DNA of 64,000 bases from Podospora comata. Its lineage: Eukaryota; Ascomycota; Sordariomycetes; Sordariales; Podosporaceae. The translations under genes and the position numbers were made by a program. Position 1 is the first letter of the stretch, and every line of letters begins with the position of its first letter. The stretch covers positions 3,534,001-3,598,000 of the forward strand of contig CP071494.1 of the NCBI GenBank assembly GCA_017354895.1, given 5' to 3'. Of this stretch, positions 22,634 through 33,675 are shown piece by piece. The notes under the pieces were generated by a model. It ran no database searches. It was not told the DNA's origin and was given only the letters and a program-made list of their open reading frames with translations.

Positions 22634-23662
22634 TTAAAACCGCGGCCTTTTACTAGGAGCATCACCGCCACTGCCCCTCGACTCCCGCGCTCTCTTCCTC
22701 TCAAGCTCCTCCATCATGATCCTCTCCCCAGCACTCATCTTCTTCGGCTGCGCAACCATGACCTTCTTGGGCGCCCCAGCAAGCGCGTTCCTGAACACAT
22801 TCTTCGCCGCCGGTGGCTTAACCCCAAACTTCAACGACACCTTCGCCGGTGGTGCCGCCGCCGCCGCCCCCTCAGCAGGCTTACCCTCCCCCTCCTTTAT
22901 CTCCCCCTCCTTCTTCTCCCCCTCCTTCTTCTCCCCATCCTTCTTCTCCGCCTGGTCCTTCCCCTCAATCTTCTCTTCCCCCCCACTCCCCGGCGTCGGC
23001 GTCGGTGTCGTACTCTCACCCTTCTTCCCAAAACTCAACTTAATCCTCTCCCCCTCCTCCCTCCTCAACTCTTTTTCCCTCTCCCCCTCCAAATCCACCC
23101 CCCTCTCCTCCGCCTCCCTCCTAGCCCGTTCAATCTGCCCCTTCAAAACAGCCATCTCCCTCTCCTCATCCCCCTTGTCCATCATCTCCCTCCTCCTAAC
23201 CGCCTCCCTCCTCCTCATCGCCTCAGGACTGTCATCCACCCAAGCAATAAACAACCCATCCTCCTTCTCCACAACCCTACAAATCCCCTCCCGCCCAATG
23301 TACTTGACAAACTCCGTCAAGCTATGCCACCTCGTCGCATTCAAATGAACATGATCCTTCTTTGCAATCACCTCCTGATAGAATTTATTCGCGTGAATCT
23401 CCTTTTCTCCATGGCTCGTCTTGAGAAGGGAGATAAACTCCTGTTGGAACGCACGGGAGTAATCGTCGGTGACTTGCTTGATGTTTTGCCCTACAGACAG
23501 CGCGCGCCGGGTGTGCGATTCGGACTGGCAGTGCATCTTGAAGGCGTTCTCGTCTCTGCAGGCCTTTTCGCAGATTTGGCAGAACCAGCGGAGGCGCGTG
23601 AGGCCTTTTTGCTTCATCTTGTTGGAGAGGTATTTGGTTGAGCCGACTTCTGCTTTGCCCAT
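22634..23662 (-). CDS. kin17: KIN17 DNA/RNA-binding zinc-finger protein
   Basis: Single exon, 342 aa. It starts MGKAEVGSTKYLSNKMKQKGL, typical of the family. A C2H2-type finger has C28, C31, H44 and H50. The winged-helix Kin17 middle domain follows (DDYSRAFQQEFISLLKTSHG ... NKFYQEVIAKKDHVHLNATRW ... LFIAWVDDSPEA). The C-terminal half is charged and coiled, with a Glu/Lys/Gly repeat near residues 235-265. It ends in a basic nuclear-localisation-like tail (KRARESRG..SKRPRF). Animal members also carry KOW domains, absent here as in other fungi. Kin17 is linked to DNA replication, damage response and pre-mRNA handling; its exact fungal role is not settled. Confidence 0.93.
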   Translation of the reverse strand: MGKAEVGSTKYLSNKMKQKGLTRLRWFCQICEKACRDENAFKMHCQSESHTRRALSVGQNIKQVTDDYSRAFQQEFISLLKTSHGEKEIHANKFYQEVIAKKDHVHLNATRWHSLTEFVKYIGREGICRVVEKEDGLFIAWVDDSPEAMRRREAVRRREMMDKGDEEREMAVLKGQIERARREAEERGVDLEGEREKELRREEGERIKLSFGKKGESTTPTPTPGSGGEEKIEGKDQAEKKDGEKKEGEKKEGEIKEGEGKPAEGAAAAAPPAKVSLKFGVKPPAAKNVFRNALAGAPKKVMVAQPKKMSAGERIMMEELERKRARESRGSGGDAPSKRPRF

Positions 23663-24351
23663 GGTTGATGAAGGGGGGGAAACTCGCTGCGCGCGAGCCG
23701 AGCGGAGGTAGGAAGGGTAGGTGGGTGGTTTAAATGACGGGAATGGTCGTCGCGATTATTTGACGAGGGTCGAGGACTCGAGGTTTGGTGGGTGATGCGA
23801 AAGGCGAGTTTGCGACAGGCTTTGGGAAGCGTGGAAGGTTGAAAGGCGTGAACGCGACGGGGAAGCAAAGTCGTCCCCACAAGGCTGATTGATTAACTGG
23901 CTAGCCTGAAAGGCTCGGCGCCGGAGCTCTTCCACAACCCTAACCCGATTTTGATCAAGCAAGAGGGCAGAACAGTTACTAAGTGATGCTCGCAATATTC
24001 ACTCATAGACACCCGGTTTATCCAAAACCTTCCATGTATGATTCCTTTTAAACATATACTGTAATAATCTCTTCGAAGTCCACTCCCTCCCTTCCGCACG
24101 CCTACCAGGCGCCTCCCTGTCTCTCATCTACAGCCCCCTTCCCAAGATATCACCTCATGCTCTATCGCACTAATCATCTCTTAAAGCAAACGCCATGCTT
24201 TCTTGCCTCAAATTATAACCCCCGCTCTATCATCTCTAACCCCAGCACCCCCAATCAATCAAGTGCGTGTTCCTGTCTTCACCATTGCCGCCCATGTTAG
24301 CTCCTCTGTCCCTTTCTCGGAAAGAGCAAAACTGCAAGGTTGCTTATCGGT
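23663..24351. other. kin17 promoter / hom3 3' flank
   Basis: 689 bases between two minus-strand genes. No conserved ORF or RNA gene was seen. Confidence 0.4.
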
Positions 24352-26349
24352 TTAGTTCCCATACTCAAGGAAAGTAAACAAGCTCGTGTGCAGGATATTC
24401 ATGGCCCTCTCAGCATCCCGCGATTCTATCACGCACGAGATGTTGATCTCGCTGGCACCTATATATAATTCAATCAGTCAGCATATGATATGTCCCACAA
24501 GTGCCCTTGCACTCAGAAGGCAAAACATACCCTGAGAAATCATCTCGATATTGATCGAATTCTCACCCAACGTCGAAAACATCTTGCCCGCAATACCCCT
24601 CATGTTCTTCATCTCGGCCCCCACCAGACTCAAAATCGTCATGTTGTGAATCACCGTCACATCGCCGCACTCCCTCAGCTCCTCCACAGCCTGGTTCAGG
24701 CTGTCATACTCGGAGCTGCCGTTATGTACCGCAATGGAAACATGCACCTCGCTCGTGGAGATCAAATCCACCGAGATACGCTTCTGGTTGAGGATGGAAA
24801 ACACCCTCGCCAAAAAGGCGTGGGCAATCGACCTCTTGTTCGAGTGGATGTTGAGGATCGAGATCTTGTCCTTGACCGTCACGGCAGTAGGACGCTTCGG
24901 CTTCTTGCGGGCCGATGGGTCGGATGGTTTCCTCGGCCGTTGGATCTGCTGGTCGGCGGCCAGGGTAGGGTCTGGCTTGACGATGGTGCCTTCGCCGCGG
25001 GGGTTCTTGACGTTCTTGATTCTGATGGGGATTGGGGGCTGGGCCTTGATCACTTGGTCCATGGTCAAGTGGTGGATGACTTCGGAGCCGTAAAAGGTCA
25101 ACTCAGCGGCCTCGGCTGGGGTGATGGAAGGGATGAGTCTGGCGGTGGGGACCTTGGTAGGGTCGGCGGTGAAGATGCCATCAACTTCCTTCCAGATCTG
25201 AAGCTCATCAGCCCTGAGGCCGACAGCAGCCAGGGAAGCGCAGAGATCCGTGTAGCCACGGCCGATGTCACCATCCAAAAGACTTCCAGGGACGTTACCG
25301 AAGAAGCCAGTGACGACTGGTACACGGTCCTCACACGCAAGGATCTTCTTGGCAATGACGGCGGTGACTTGACGGTAAAAGCCGGCATCGAGCCGCCCTG
25401 GGCTGTCAAGGTGTAGTACGTCAGCCAAGTCAACATACTCGGCATCGACTCCCTATGTCGTGTCAGTATTGTTCACCGTCGCAACCTATCCCTCAACAAA
25501 ACTTACGCTGTCCTTGAGCAGATAAGTCATAAACCTACAGCTCAGCTTCTCACCAAAGCTCACCACCCTGTCCTTCGCCCTCGAGTTGATCTCCAAATTG
25601 AAGCGCTTAGCAGCCAAGAGATACTCATTGAGCAAGTGGCAGTCCTTCTCCGTATACTTCTTCACGGCCGCGCTCAGCTCCGCATCCTTGATAAAAGTCT
25701 CGGCCGCATCCACATGATCATCCAGTATGTCCTGAACAATGCGCTTGGCCTCCTCCAGTAGCACATCCTGTGACTCCTCATCACCAGCCGAGGCAACAAT
25801 AGCCCTAAGCTTTTTGTACACCTCCAATAACCTATCCGCGCAACAAACAAGCACGTTGTCAGTCCATCAGGTAAACTTTCAGGTAACAACAACGTGGGGC
25901 GTGCCGATCCGTGGGTGTGTGTGTGATGTGTGGGGGAGAGGGGTCAAAAGAACACGGGGAATGCGGGATACCCCCAAAAGGGCATGGGAATTTCCAACAT
26001 CCAGACACATATCTCTCCCCAAACCTGCACATTCTCCCCCGTCCCGCACTCTCACAAGCGGTCTCTCCCGAAAATTGACACCCCCAACCCATACCCCATA
26101 CCCCATACCCCATACCCCATACCCGATAGGAAAAAAAAAACAAAAATCAAAAACTCACCTGCTCGTGGTCCCCGTCACCTTCTTCCCCGTGCTCCTCGCC
26201 GAGCACACCACCACCAGCCGATTATTCTCCACATGCGTCCTGATGATATCCTCCGCAATCCTATCAGGAAACTTGCCCACGCTCGTGCCACCAAACTTTT
26301 GCACCACCCACCCGTTCGTGCTGGTGTTTTTCAGTAGCGCTTGGACCAT
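24352..26349 (-). CDS. hom3: Aspartate kinase (first step of Thr/Met synthesis)
   Basis: Four exons: 26349-26159, 25831-25507, 25452-24531 and 24458-24352; product 514 aa. The ATP-binding motif KFGGTSVGK is at residues 18-26. The catalytic domain continues with FGEKLSCRFMTYLL, VTGFFGNVPGSLLDGDIGRGYTD and WKEVDGIFTADP. Two ACT regulatory modules follow (ISILNIHSNKR..., MTILSLVGAEMKN...) and a conserved GASEINISCVIE end in the last exon. The enzyme phosphorylates aspartate and in fungi is feedback-inhibited by threonine. Intron 1 is long (327 nt) and carries a GTATGGG array. The other introns are 54 and 72 nt. A TGACTCA box lies 83 bases upstream of the ATG. Confidence 0.95.
26088..26122 (-). 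repeat. GTATGGG heptamer array inside hom3 intron 1
   Basis: Five perfect CCCATAC units on the plus strand, read as GTATGGG in the hom3 transcript, plus one degenerate copy. The array begins about 37 bases downstream of the hom3 exon 1 donor. Confidence 0.9.
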
Positions 26350-26431
26350 TTTGTCGTTGTGTTTCTAGTGTACCGGCAGGCAAAAAAAAAAATATTGCTT
26401 CTTCCGCTTTGCTGACCCTTGCTAGCGAGGG

Positions 26432-26438
26432 TGACTCA
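26432..26438. promoter_or_regulatory. TGACTCA box (Gcn4/CPC1-type) upstream of hom3
   Basis: An exact match to the palindromic general-amino-acid-control site, 83 bases upstream of the hom3 start. The gene belongs to the pathway this factor controls in other fungi. Around eight chance copies are expected in 64 kb, so only position and gene identity give it weight. Confidence 0.4.
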
Positions 26439-27394
26439 AAAAGACCGTTGGTTTTTGGCGGGGTATTCCTCAAAAATGAAAAGGATAAAGAAAACGTCGA
26501 GTGAGAAACCGATGAAACGGTCTATATATCTCAACTCAACTCAATTCTCTCTCGGCTGTGTCTCAACAAGACCGGGAAGAAGGATACCACCAAAAAGCGC
26601 AATGGCTCCAATGGCTAGGCTGAGGAAAGATATTTGAATGCTGAAGAGGGTGAGCGATGACTCTTCTCTTGTCCCCTGGTCCTGAGTGAAGTGGGGAGCG
26701 GTGTAATCTTTAAATATCAACAGTTAGCGCATTGGATGCCTTATATATAAAATTCAACAAAAGAAGAGAACCCTCCCCCCCCCCGGAGACGCCCGGCTGC
26801 TGCTGTCTGTCGTGAAGAGGTGAGTGAGAACGTGCAGTTCCTCGTGGGGCTTCGGGTGAGACACATATGCCCACTACCTACTACAGTCACATGCTGCGCG
26901 GCGGGAGAGGATTGGAATTGGTAGGTTCGGGCAAGTGGAAGTATCCAGATGTTTTCGTGGCTCGTGCAATGCGGGATATGACCAACCACATCGTGAAAAT
27001 GAAAATGAAGGGGTAGGTGAGGTGCAAGTACCTTTTTTATGTGGTGTATATACTGACACCCCAAAGGTCCAGGCGCAGGTGCCGTAGGTGTAGGTAGGTG
27101 GGCGGGCAAAATCCTCGTCCAGTAGTAGCAATTGGTTTTCAATGCAGTTGTTGAAAAAAATAAAGCCACACTCCCAAAAGAAAGCGGTATAACCTCACGG
27201 TCTAGACAACCGGAAGGGATGTTTCGCCTTAACAACCTGGGCGAGGGCTCCGCATAAAAAACCGGAGAGAGAGTGAGATATCGGAGATGGAGGGGTGGTG
27301 GTAGTAAGAAAAAAAAGAACTAAGAAGCGGATGACTCCTCCGTTCAACACAAGCAATCAAGCCCCCGGTCCTGGTTCTCCAAACTGTAACAAGG

Positions 27395-27446
27395 AAGAGA
27401 GAGAGAGAGAGAGAAGAAAATGAGAGAGAGAGAGAGAGAGAGAGAG
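27395..27446. repeat. GA-rich microsatellite
   Basis: Two GA runs (27395-27414 and 27422-27446) separated by a few A-rich bases. Confidence 0.9.
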
Positions 27447-28505
27447 GAGACACAAAGGCCGATCCGGTAAAAAATCCCCCAAGGTAATCGAGCAACAACC
27501 CACACACCCCCAATCCGACCGAGTCACAACTGACAACAACCCGGGAAGGGGAAGGGAAGGGATATCGGATGCTCGTTACCGCGCCGGTACAGGCGTCCAG
27601 GGACCGCTGCGCTTGTTAGAGACCGCCTACTTCGGAGGCAGGGTTTTCGTGACTTTGCTGTCATTCATCAAAAACTCGCTGCTGGAGTACCTAGGAGTGT
27701 GGGGCCCGCCCGCCCGCCTGTGGTGGGGTCCTGTCTGAAGTTTCGCGAACCGCCACGCTGGAGTGCATGTGAGATTTCGACAAGGAGAAATCGAGTTCCT
27801 GGCCACTTGCAGGCCACTTGTTCGTGGGTCTCGATGGATATGAATCGGGGTTGTTGCTTTTCAAGTCTGCATCTGACGTAGTAATGGCCCTTGAACGTGA
27901 ACATCACGGTCATATTTGGAAGGATACACACACGGACGGGAACATATTCAGAGAGTAGAACAATTTCAAAAAGCTCTTTCAAAATCGCCACAAAATCACG
28001 CCTTCGGGAGGCAACAATGCCTTTCACCCAGGCAATCAACACCGCCTAATATACAATTGTTCTCTCCTCTTCCTCTCAAGCAAAAAAAAAAAAAATTGAT
28101 CTTTTGGTCTAAAAGAGCTAGGTATATCCGTATATGCCCCCTTTTCGCCAAATTTTTGAACACATTTTCCCTTTTTCTGTCTCTGTTTCCCATGTGTCGA
28201 GTGGAGATTTCCGCTCACCCTGAATCCCGAATGGATGTATACACATAAATCCATAAATGCAACCACATCTTTCCTGTATATAGACAGACGCCTCTCCCCA
28301 TATATGAACATGCAAATTCCGCGGTGGTTAGGTCCCGTCTTTCATATGCGACGGGCACACGCGAACAATCGGCTTCTCCGTTCTCTCAAGGAGCTCAGAT
28401 ATCTGGGTCCATTTAGGTGATCGCACACCAGTCACCGATCGAGCAACCCGTTAACCTTGAGCATATCGTAAAGAGGATGTCTCCTCCCAGATATCCCTAG
28501 TTCAT

Positions 28506-30941
28506 TTACCGCTTCTTCTCCTCAACCTCCTCAACCTCCTCAGAATGCTCATCATACTCTTCCTCCTCCTGCTCCTCCAAGTCCTCCTCAATCTCCTCAG
28601 CCTCGGTAATACGAGGACTGGCCGACGTGGGGACATCAGCGCCAGACATCTGCCACTCCATAAGCTTGCTGAAAGCGCTGTTGGGGTTGTTGCTCAGCTC
28701 AGTGTAGCTGCCAATTTCGGCCACGGTGCCTTCGCTGGACAGAACAATGATCTTGTCCGACCGTTTGATGGTGGAGAGTCTGTGGGCAATCGAGATGGTG
28801 GTGCTGCGTCCCTTGAGCAATTCGGCAAGGGCAGAGTTGACGAGAGTCTCGGATTCGGCGTCAAGTGCCGAGGTCGCCTCATCCAGGAGCAAAATATCGG
28901 GATCCTTGAGGAGAGCGCGAGCAATGGCGATGCGTTGCTTCTGCCCACCCGAGAGCTGGGCTCCACGGGCACCAACCTGCGTTTCCAAGCCATCAGGGAA
29001 GTCGCTGATGAAACCGCAGTTGGCCTTTTGAGCAGCCGCAATGATCTCCCATCTCTTAGCTTCGGGCCGTCCATACGAGATATTCTCGGCAACGGTACCC
29101 GAAAAGAGCACGGGCTCCTGTGCGACCATGCCGATGCGTCGCCTAAGCGATTTGACGTTCATTGTCGAAATATCGACGCCATTGATAGTGATAGTGCCTG
29201 ACGTTGGGTTGTAGAAGCGAAGCAACATGGAGGCTACTGTCGACTTGCCACCGCCGGAGGGACCAACAATACAGACATTGCTGCCAGAAGGAATCTCGAA
29301 ATCAAGGCCGTTGAAGATAGCCACCGCCGGTCTCGTGGGGTAAGCAAAGTGGACGTTGGAGAACTTGATAGGGCCCTGTGCCGACTTGACTTTCGTGCCG
29401 ACAGTTTGGTGAATGCTGGGCTTTCGGTCCTGGAGCTCAAAAAGACGACTAGCAGCACCAACACCTTTCATCAGTTCCGAGTAGAAGCCGCTGACACCGA
29501 ACAAACTTGACCCTGCAAAGACGGTGTACATCATAAAAGACGTCAAGTCGCCCAATGTCATGGCCCCAGTCCGAACAAGGTTGCCTCCCACAATGAGCAT
29601 GGCCAGGATAGTCATGTTGCCCGCCCAACTGGTAGAAGCGAAGAATGTGCCAGAAATGATAGCATCCCGTCTGCCGAGCGCAAAGATCTTCTTGACCTGC
29701 TTGCTGTACCGTCCAATCTCTTGAACCTCGCCGGCAAAAGCCTGGCTCGTCTTGATGTTGCCCAACCTTTCCTCTGCAATCTTCATAAGCGTGCCCACAT
29801 TCTTTTGAATCTGTCGACTGAGGTTGCGAATCGAACGGCCGTACAAGACAGCGCCGATACCGATAGGAGGGACCATAACAAGGATAATAGACGTCAACTT
29901 CGGGCTTAGCCAAGCCATGGCGACAAACCCAGCAGCACCGCTAACCAAAGATCGAAGACCATCCGAGACGTTCTGCGTGATACTCTTGCCGACAATGACC
30001 GTATCCGAGTTGAGCCTCGAGATCAAGTCACCGACCCGGTTGGCATCAAAGAACTCGGCATCCTGAACATACGTCCTCCGGTAAAGCTGCGTCCTCAACC
30101 TAGCCACAACGCGCTCGCCAACAATTCTGAGCAGAATAATCCGCCCAAAGTTGGCAGTCGCACCAATGGTAAGCACAGCAGCAAGTCCGCAAAAGAACTG
30201 TGTCAGAGTAAGCCCAAATAGCCTAACCTCGTCGGCATCTTCCTTGGTGGAGAGATCCAGAATACGGCCCACGGAGAAGGGAATCGACATGGTGACACTG
30301 GAAGAAATGAGCAGCAGGACAAAGGCCACGCCCAGCCATCTGAGCTCAGGCCGGGCGATCTTGATCAGACGCCAGACCTCAGCCCAGCCAGGCTTGCCTT
30401 CCTGACCTTTCCCTTCCTTGGACAAGCGCGCCGCCATGTTGATGTGCGCAGCCTTGGCCGCCTTTGCGCTCTTTTGGAATCCATGTGCCTTGAGATGCTG
30501 GTCCACCTCTTCCTCCTTTTCCTCTCGTTCCTCTTGTGTTGAAGACTGCTGGTCCTTTTTGGCAACAGCCTGCTCTGGGTTTGGTGGTGACGTAGATAAC
30601 CGGCGAAGAATGTTGATCGGCGACGTCCATGTTGGCTGGGCAAGCCTAGGTCGTAGTCCGAGTGATGATTGTGGTGAACATGTTGGTGTTGCTGCCGCGG
30701 GGGTCCTCCCCGCTCCCACGCGGGAGGAGAAGTGGCGGCAGGGTTGGAGCTTTGCGGGAGCTGCGGCCGAGGATGGCCTCAGCGTCTGGAACGCATCCCG
30801 GGATAATATCAGCGACGCTGGTGATGGTGAAGGTGCGAGTAAGGGCGCATTTGCATAGCCTATCCCGCCTGCACATAATGTGCGTTGCGGGAGCAGAGCC
30901 GCGCGGCGAAAAGCAGCCGCTGCGACCGCCCCCGAAACCAT
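28506..30941 (-). CDS. mdl1: Mitochondrial half-type ABC transporter, MDL1 class
   Basis: Single exon, 811 aa. The N-terminal 150 residues are rich in Arg, Ser and Ala with few acids, typical of a mitochondrial presequence. A membrane domain of about six spans follows (ELRWLGVAFVLLLISSSVTM onward). The nucleotide-binding domain has Walker A GPSGGGKST (Lys566), signature LSGGQKQR near 664, Walker B ILLLDEATSALD and the switch His in IAHRLST. A Glu-rich tail closes the protein. Yeast Mdl1 exports peptides produced by matrix proteolysis; human ABCB10 and TAP are relatives. Mdl2 is the alternative assignment. Confidence 0.92.
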   Translation of the reverse strand: MVSGAVAAAAFRRAALLPQRTLCAGGIGYANAPLLAPSPSPASLILSRDAFQTLRPSSAAAPAKLQPCRHFSSRVGAGRTPAAATPTCSPQSSLGLRPRLAQPTWTSPINILRRLSTSPPNPEQAVAKKDQQSSTQEEREEKEEEVDQHLKAHGFQKSAKAAKAAHINMAARLSKEGKGQEGKPGWAEVWRLIKIARPELRWLGVAFVLLLISSSVTMSIPFSVGRILDLSTKEDADEVRLFGLTLTQFFCGLAAVLTIGATANFGRIILLRIVGERVVARLRTQLYRRTYVQDAEFFDANRVGDLISRLNSDTVIVGKSITQNVSDGLRSLVSGAAGFVAMAWLSPKLTSIILVMVPPIGIGAVLYGRSIRNLSRQIQKNVGTLMKIAEERLGNIKTSQAFAGEVQEIGRYSKQVKKIFALGRRDAIISGTFFASTSWAGNMTILAMLIVGGNLVRTGAMTLGDLTSFMMYTVFAGSSLFGVSGFYSELMKGVGAASRLFELQDRKPSIHQTVGTKVKSAQGPIKFSNVHFAYPTRPAVAIFNGLDFEIPSGSNVCIVGPSGGGKSTVASMLLRFYNPTSGTITINGVDISTMNVKSLRRRIGMVAQEPVLFSGTVAENISYGRPEAKRWEIIAAAQKANCGFISDFPDGLETQVGARGAQLSGGQKQRIAIARALLKDPDILLLDEATSALDAESETLVNSALAELLKGRSTTISIAHRLSTIKRSDKIIVLSSEGTVAEIGSYTELSNNPNSAFSKLMEWQMSGADVPTSASPRITEAEEIEEDLEEQEEEEYDEHSEEVEEVEEKKR

Positions 30942-31931
30942 GACGAGTGCTTTCTAAGCTCGAGCTGGCTGTATGAGAGAATTCCAAGTCGTCGTTGGGG
31001 TGGAAGTGGGCCTCGCTATCTCGAGAAGATCCAATATTCGGGGGTTGTCATGTCGGCCAGGCGCAGGCCGTAGTGTGCGCAGTTGTCGGCCTCAGGGCGC
31101 GTCGAATTCCATGTGAATCACGGAGCAATGGGGGAGCGGAAGTGAATGGAAGAAAAATCGCGGCTCGGATGGATGAGGTTCGGTCGCAGTCCCGGCTGCC
31201 AAATGGGATCCCTGTCGATAAATTGCTGGGCATCGGGATTCCGTCATCCTAATCGCCGAGGCGGCAAGCATGGGGTCCACTGTGCGGTTTGAGCCTGAAC
31301 GGGCCGGATGCGGTTTTTCTTCGTGGCTTCCCGGTGCCTGCCAGGTGGCAGGTGCAATTGCTCTTGGCATCATTTAGTGTAGACATATGACCAAACTTAA
31401 TCGCAAGCACTACCTACATAAGAGCCTACGAGCCTAGTCGATGCCAGTGAAGCGCAATGCCTCCGCTTGATCGCTATATAATACAGCAACAAAACTATAC
31501 ACCTTGAAAAGTCCTGATTCGGAGAAAAGAGGAACCTCGGAGAAAAGCCTCAACTCCAGTCCAAATTCCAAAAACATTTGAACATAAATTGCCGTCATCT
31601 CTCAAAGTGATTTTGGGAGAGAATCAAGGTCAAGGTAGAGTGGTTTTGGTTTTGGTTGTGCTTGCGGGCGGTTTTTCCCGTCTTGCCATGCGCAGTCGCT
31701 TAAAAGAGAGAATATTTGCCCCTGAATAAGAGCAAGTACATGCGCAGAAACGGCAAATTTATATTTCACAAGATAACAGATACGCAACTCACGTAACAGG
31801 AAGTAAACCTTCAAGATACCGTTCAACCGGGTATCATTTTTATCCTTTTTTTATATCCCATCTATCTATCATTATTTATATCTTAAACCCCCTTTTCGCC
31901 ACCCTCTCTTCCATCCCTCTCTTGTCTCCGT
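30942..31931. other. mdl1 promoter / thr1 3' flank
   Basis: 990 bases, GC-rich next to mdl1 and AT-rich toward thr1. No gene was recognised. Confidence 0.4.
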
Positions 31932-33155
31932 TTACTTCGTCCTCACCACCGTCGTCCCCTCCGCCGGCTCCAGCACCTTCCAGTTGCACGTAATCTTGTT
32001 CTCCTCAAACTTCTTGATGATCCTGCTGGCAATCTCCTCAAAGTTGCTCGTCGCCAACGCCAGAATCGTCGGCCCGGCACCAGACAAGCAAACGCCCAAC
32101 AGCCCCGGCTGCGTAGCAGGCGTCATGCTCTCCACAATCTCCGTCAGCCCCGGAATGAGCGTCTGCCTGTACGGCTGGTGCAGCTTATCCTGCATAGCAA
32201 GATAGATCAGCTCCGGATCAGGCGGGCTCTGGCCCAGCGCAACCGGCAAAAGCGCTATCCTCTGGAGGTTGAATGTCTGTTTCCCATAAAAATCAGCATC
32301 ACTTAACCCCCCACTGTCCCTTCCTCACCCATCCAGAAAACGAAAAAAAAAAAAAAAAAAAAAAGAAAAAAAAACTTACCACATCGTTCCTAGGATACTC
32401 CGCCGGCAAAACCTGCCTCGCCTTCGCCGTAGGCACCTCAAACTCGGGAATGATGGCCACAGCCTTGATCTCCCCCGCCCAAGGGAACTTGATATGGTGC
32501 CCAATCCCCACCGGCGGCTCAGGAGGTCTATCCCCCGTGTCAACTCCCCCCTGCGGCGCAGGCAACACCTCACTGAGCGGGATCTCCACCCTCGCCGTGT
32601 CCTCGGGCGTCAACGGCTTCAGGTAAGTCCCGACAAACCCGCCAAACAACGAAGCCCCAACATTGTCAGGATGTCTCTCTGTCCCATATATCAGCAACCG
32701 TTTCCCCAAATCATCCCAAAAGACTCACCAATCATCAAAATAAAGTCAAACAACCTCTCCATGGTCAAATGGTGCAACCCGCCCACCTCCTTCCCCAACA
32801 TCACCCCCGCCACAACCGCCGTCCCGCTCGACCCAAGCCCCCTCCCCAACGGAATAGGGTTCTTGACATGGACGTGCGTGTTCTTGGGAAAGGCCCTCTG
32901 GTCGTGACACCGGAGCACGTACAGCGCCACCCTCGTGATGAGATTCACCTCCGGGTCGAGGGAAATCTCATCCTCCCCTTCCCCTTCGTATGTGATCTTG
33001 CAGTTGAGGGGGTAATTCTCTGTTGAAGATGCAGGTGGGTCGACAGTGACGTGCAGCTCCAGGAACATTGACAGGGCGAGGCCGATGACGTCGAAGCCCG
33101 GGCCGATATTGGCGGAGGAGCAAGGGGATCTGATGACAAAAGATTGGGAGGCCAT
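31932..33155 (-). CDS. thr1: Homoserine kinase
   Basis: Exons 33155-32729, 32678-32380 and 32276-31932; product 356 aa. The GHMP-kinase ATP loop is PIPLGRGLGSSGTAVVAG at residues 100-117, preceded by the substrate segment SSANIGPGFDVIGLAL. The exon 1/2 junction restores MIERHPDNVGASLFGGFVG. The C-terminal GHMP motif LSGAGPTILAL is in exon 3. The enzyme phosphorylates homoserine on the way to threonine, downstream of the aspartate kinase HOM3 encoded 5.6 kb away on the same strand. Intron 2 contains a 22-base poly-T (sense) close to its donor. Confidence 0.95.
32343..32374 (-). repeat. Poly-T (sense) tract in thr1 intron 2
   Basis: 22 A, one G, then 9 A on the plus strand. In the thr1 transcript this gives GTAAG followed at once by an almost pure U tract. 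Confidence 0.9.
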
Positions 33156-33675
33156 GCTTGCTGGTTGAGGAGAGAAGAAGGGGTGTTACAAAGGGGTTGT
33201 GATGTCGGGAAGAGCCGCTCCCGTCGTGTGTGTGTCACTCTCTCACAGCCAAAACGTGTGAGTGATCTGTGTAACACCTGGTGAATGAGTCGAAATATTT
33301 TTGTTGGAGAACCATCTGCCCGCGCATCCACATCCACCCACCGGGTCAACCCCCGATCACGGAGTGTGGGGTCGCAGCCCACCCCTCCAGGGCCTGAGCG
33401 CCGCCAGCTTGGCTGAAGGTGCCCCGGGCCGCTTGTAACCGCTGCAACCTACGCAGTACATTCACCTGATACTAAATTAAATTCACAATGATCAACAGTA
33501 TCATGCCAAAAACACTGCTTGTATTGCATAATAAACTAATCCTACCAAAACGTTGCAGCAAACAAGGGGCCCGAATGTGTTCCTTCATCCATCACCCACA
33601 GAAGACGATTCAGCCATCCTATCATCTCACCTCTTACGATAAATCTGTCCAGCAGCCAGAATAATAACAACTCAA
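33156..33675. other. thr1 promoter / protease 3' flank
   Basis: 520 bases. A near-consensus TGAGTCG lies at about 33286. Nothing else was recognised. Confidence 0.4.

Larger units (their letters stand above)
26350..28505. other. Long intergenic region hom3/mdl1 with GA microsatellite
   Basis: 2.16 kb, the longest gene-free stretch in the window. It holds the hom3 promoter and, at its far end, the mdl1 3' flank. A C-run lies near 26775-26784 and a GA-repeat tract at 27395-27446. Open frames on both strands are short and show no family resemblance. A non-coding transcript cannot be excluded. Confidence 0.5.

Noticed and set aside
27229-27540. Serine/leucine-rich minus-strand frames over the GA microsatellite
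   Set aside because: They are translations of the simple repeat.
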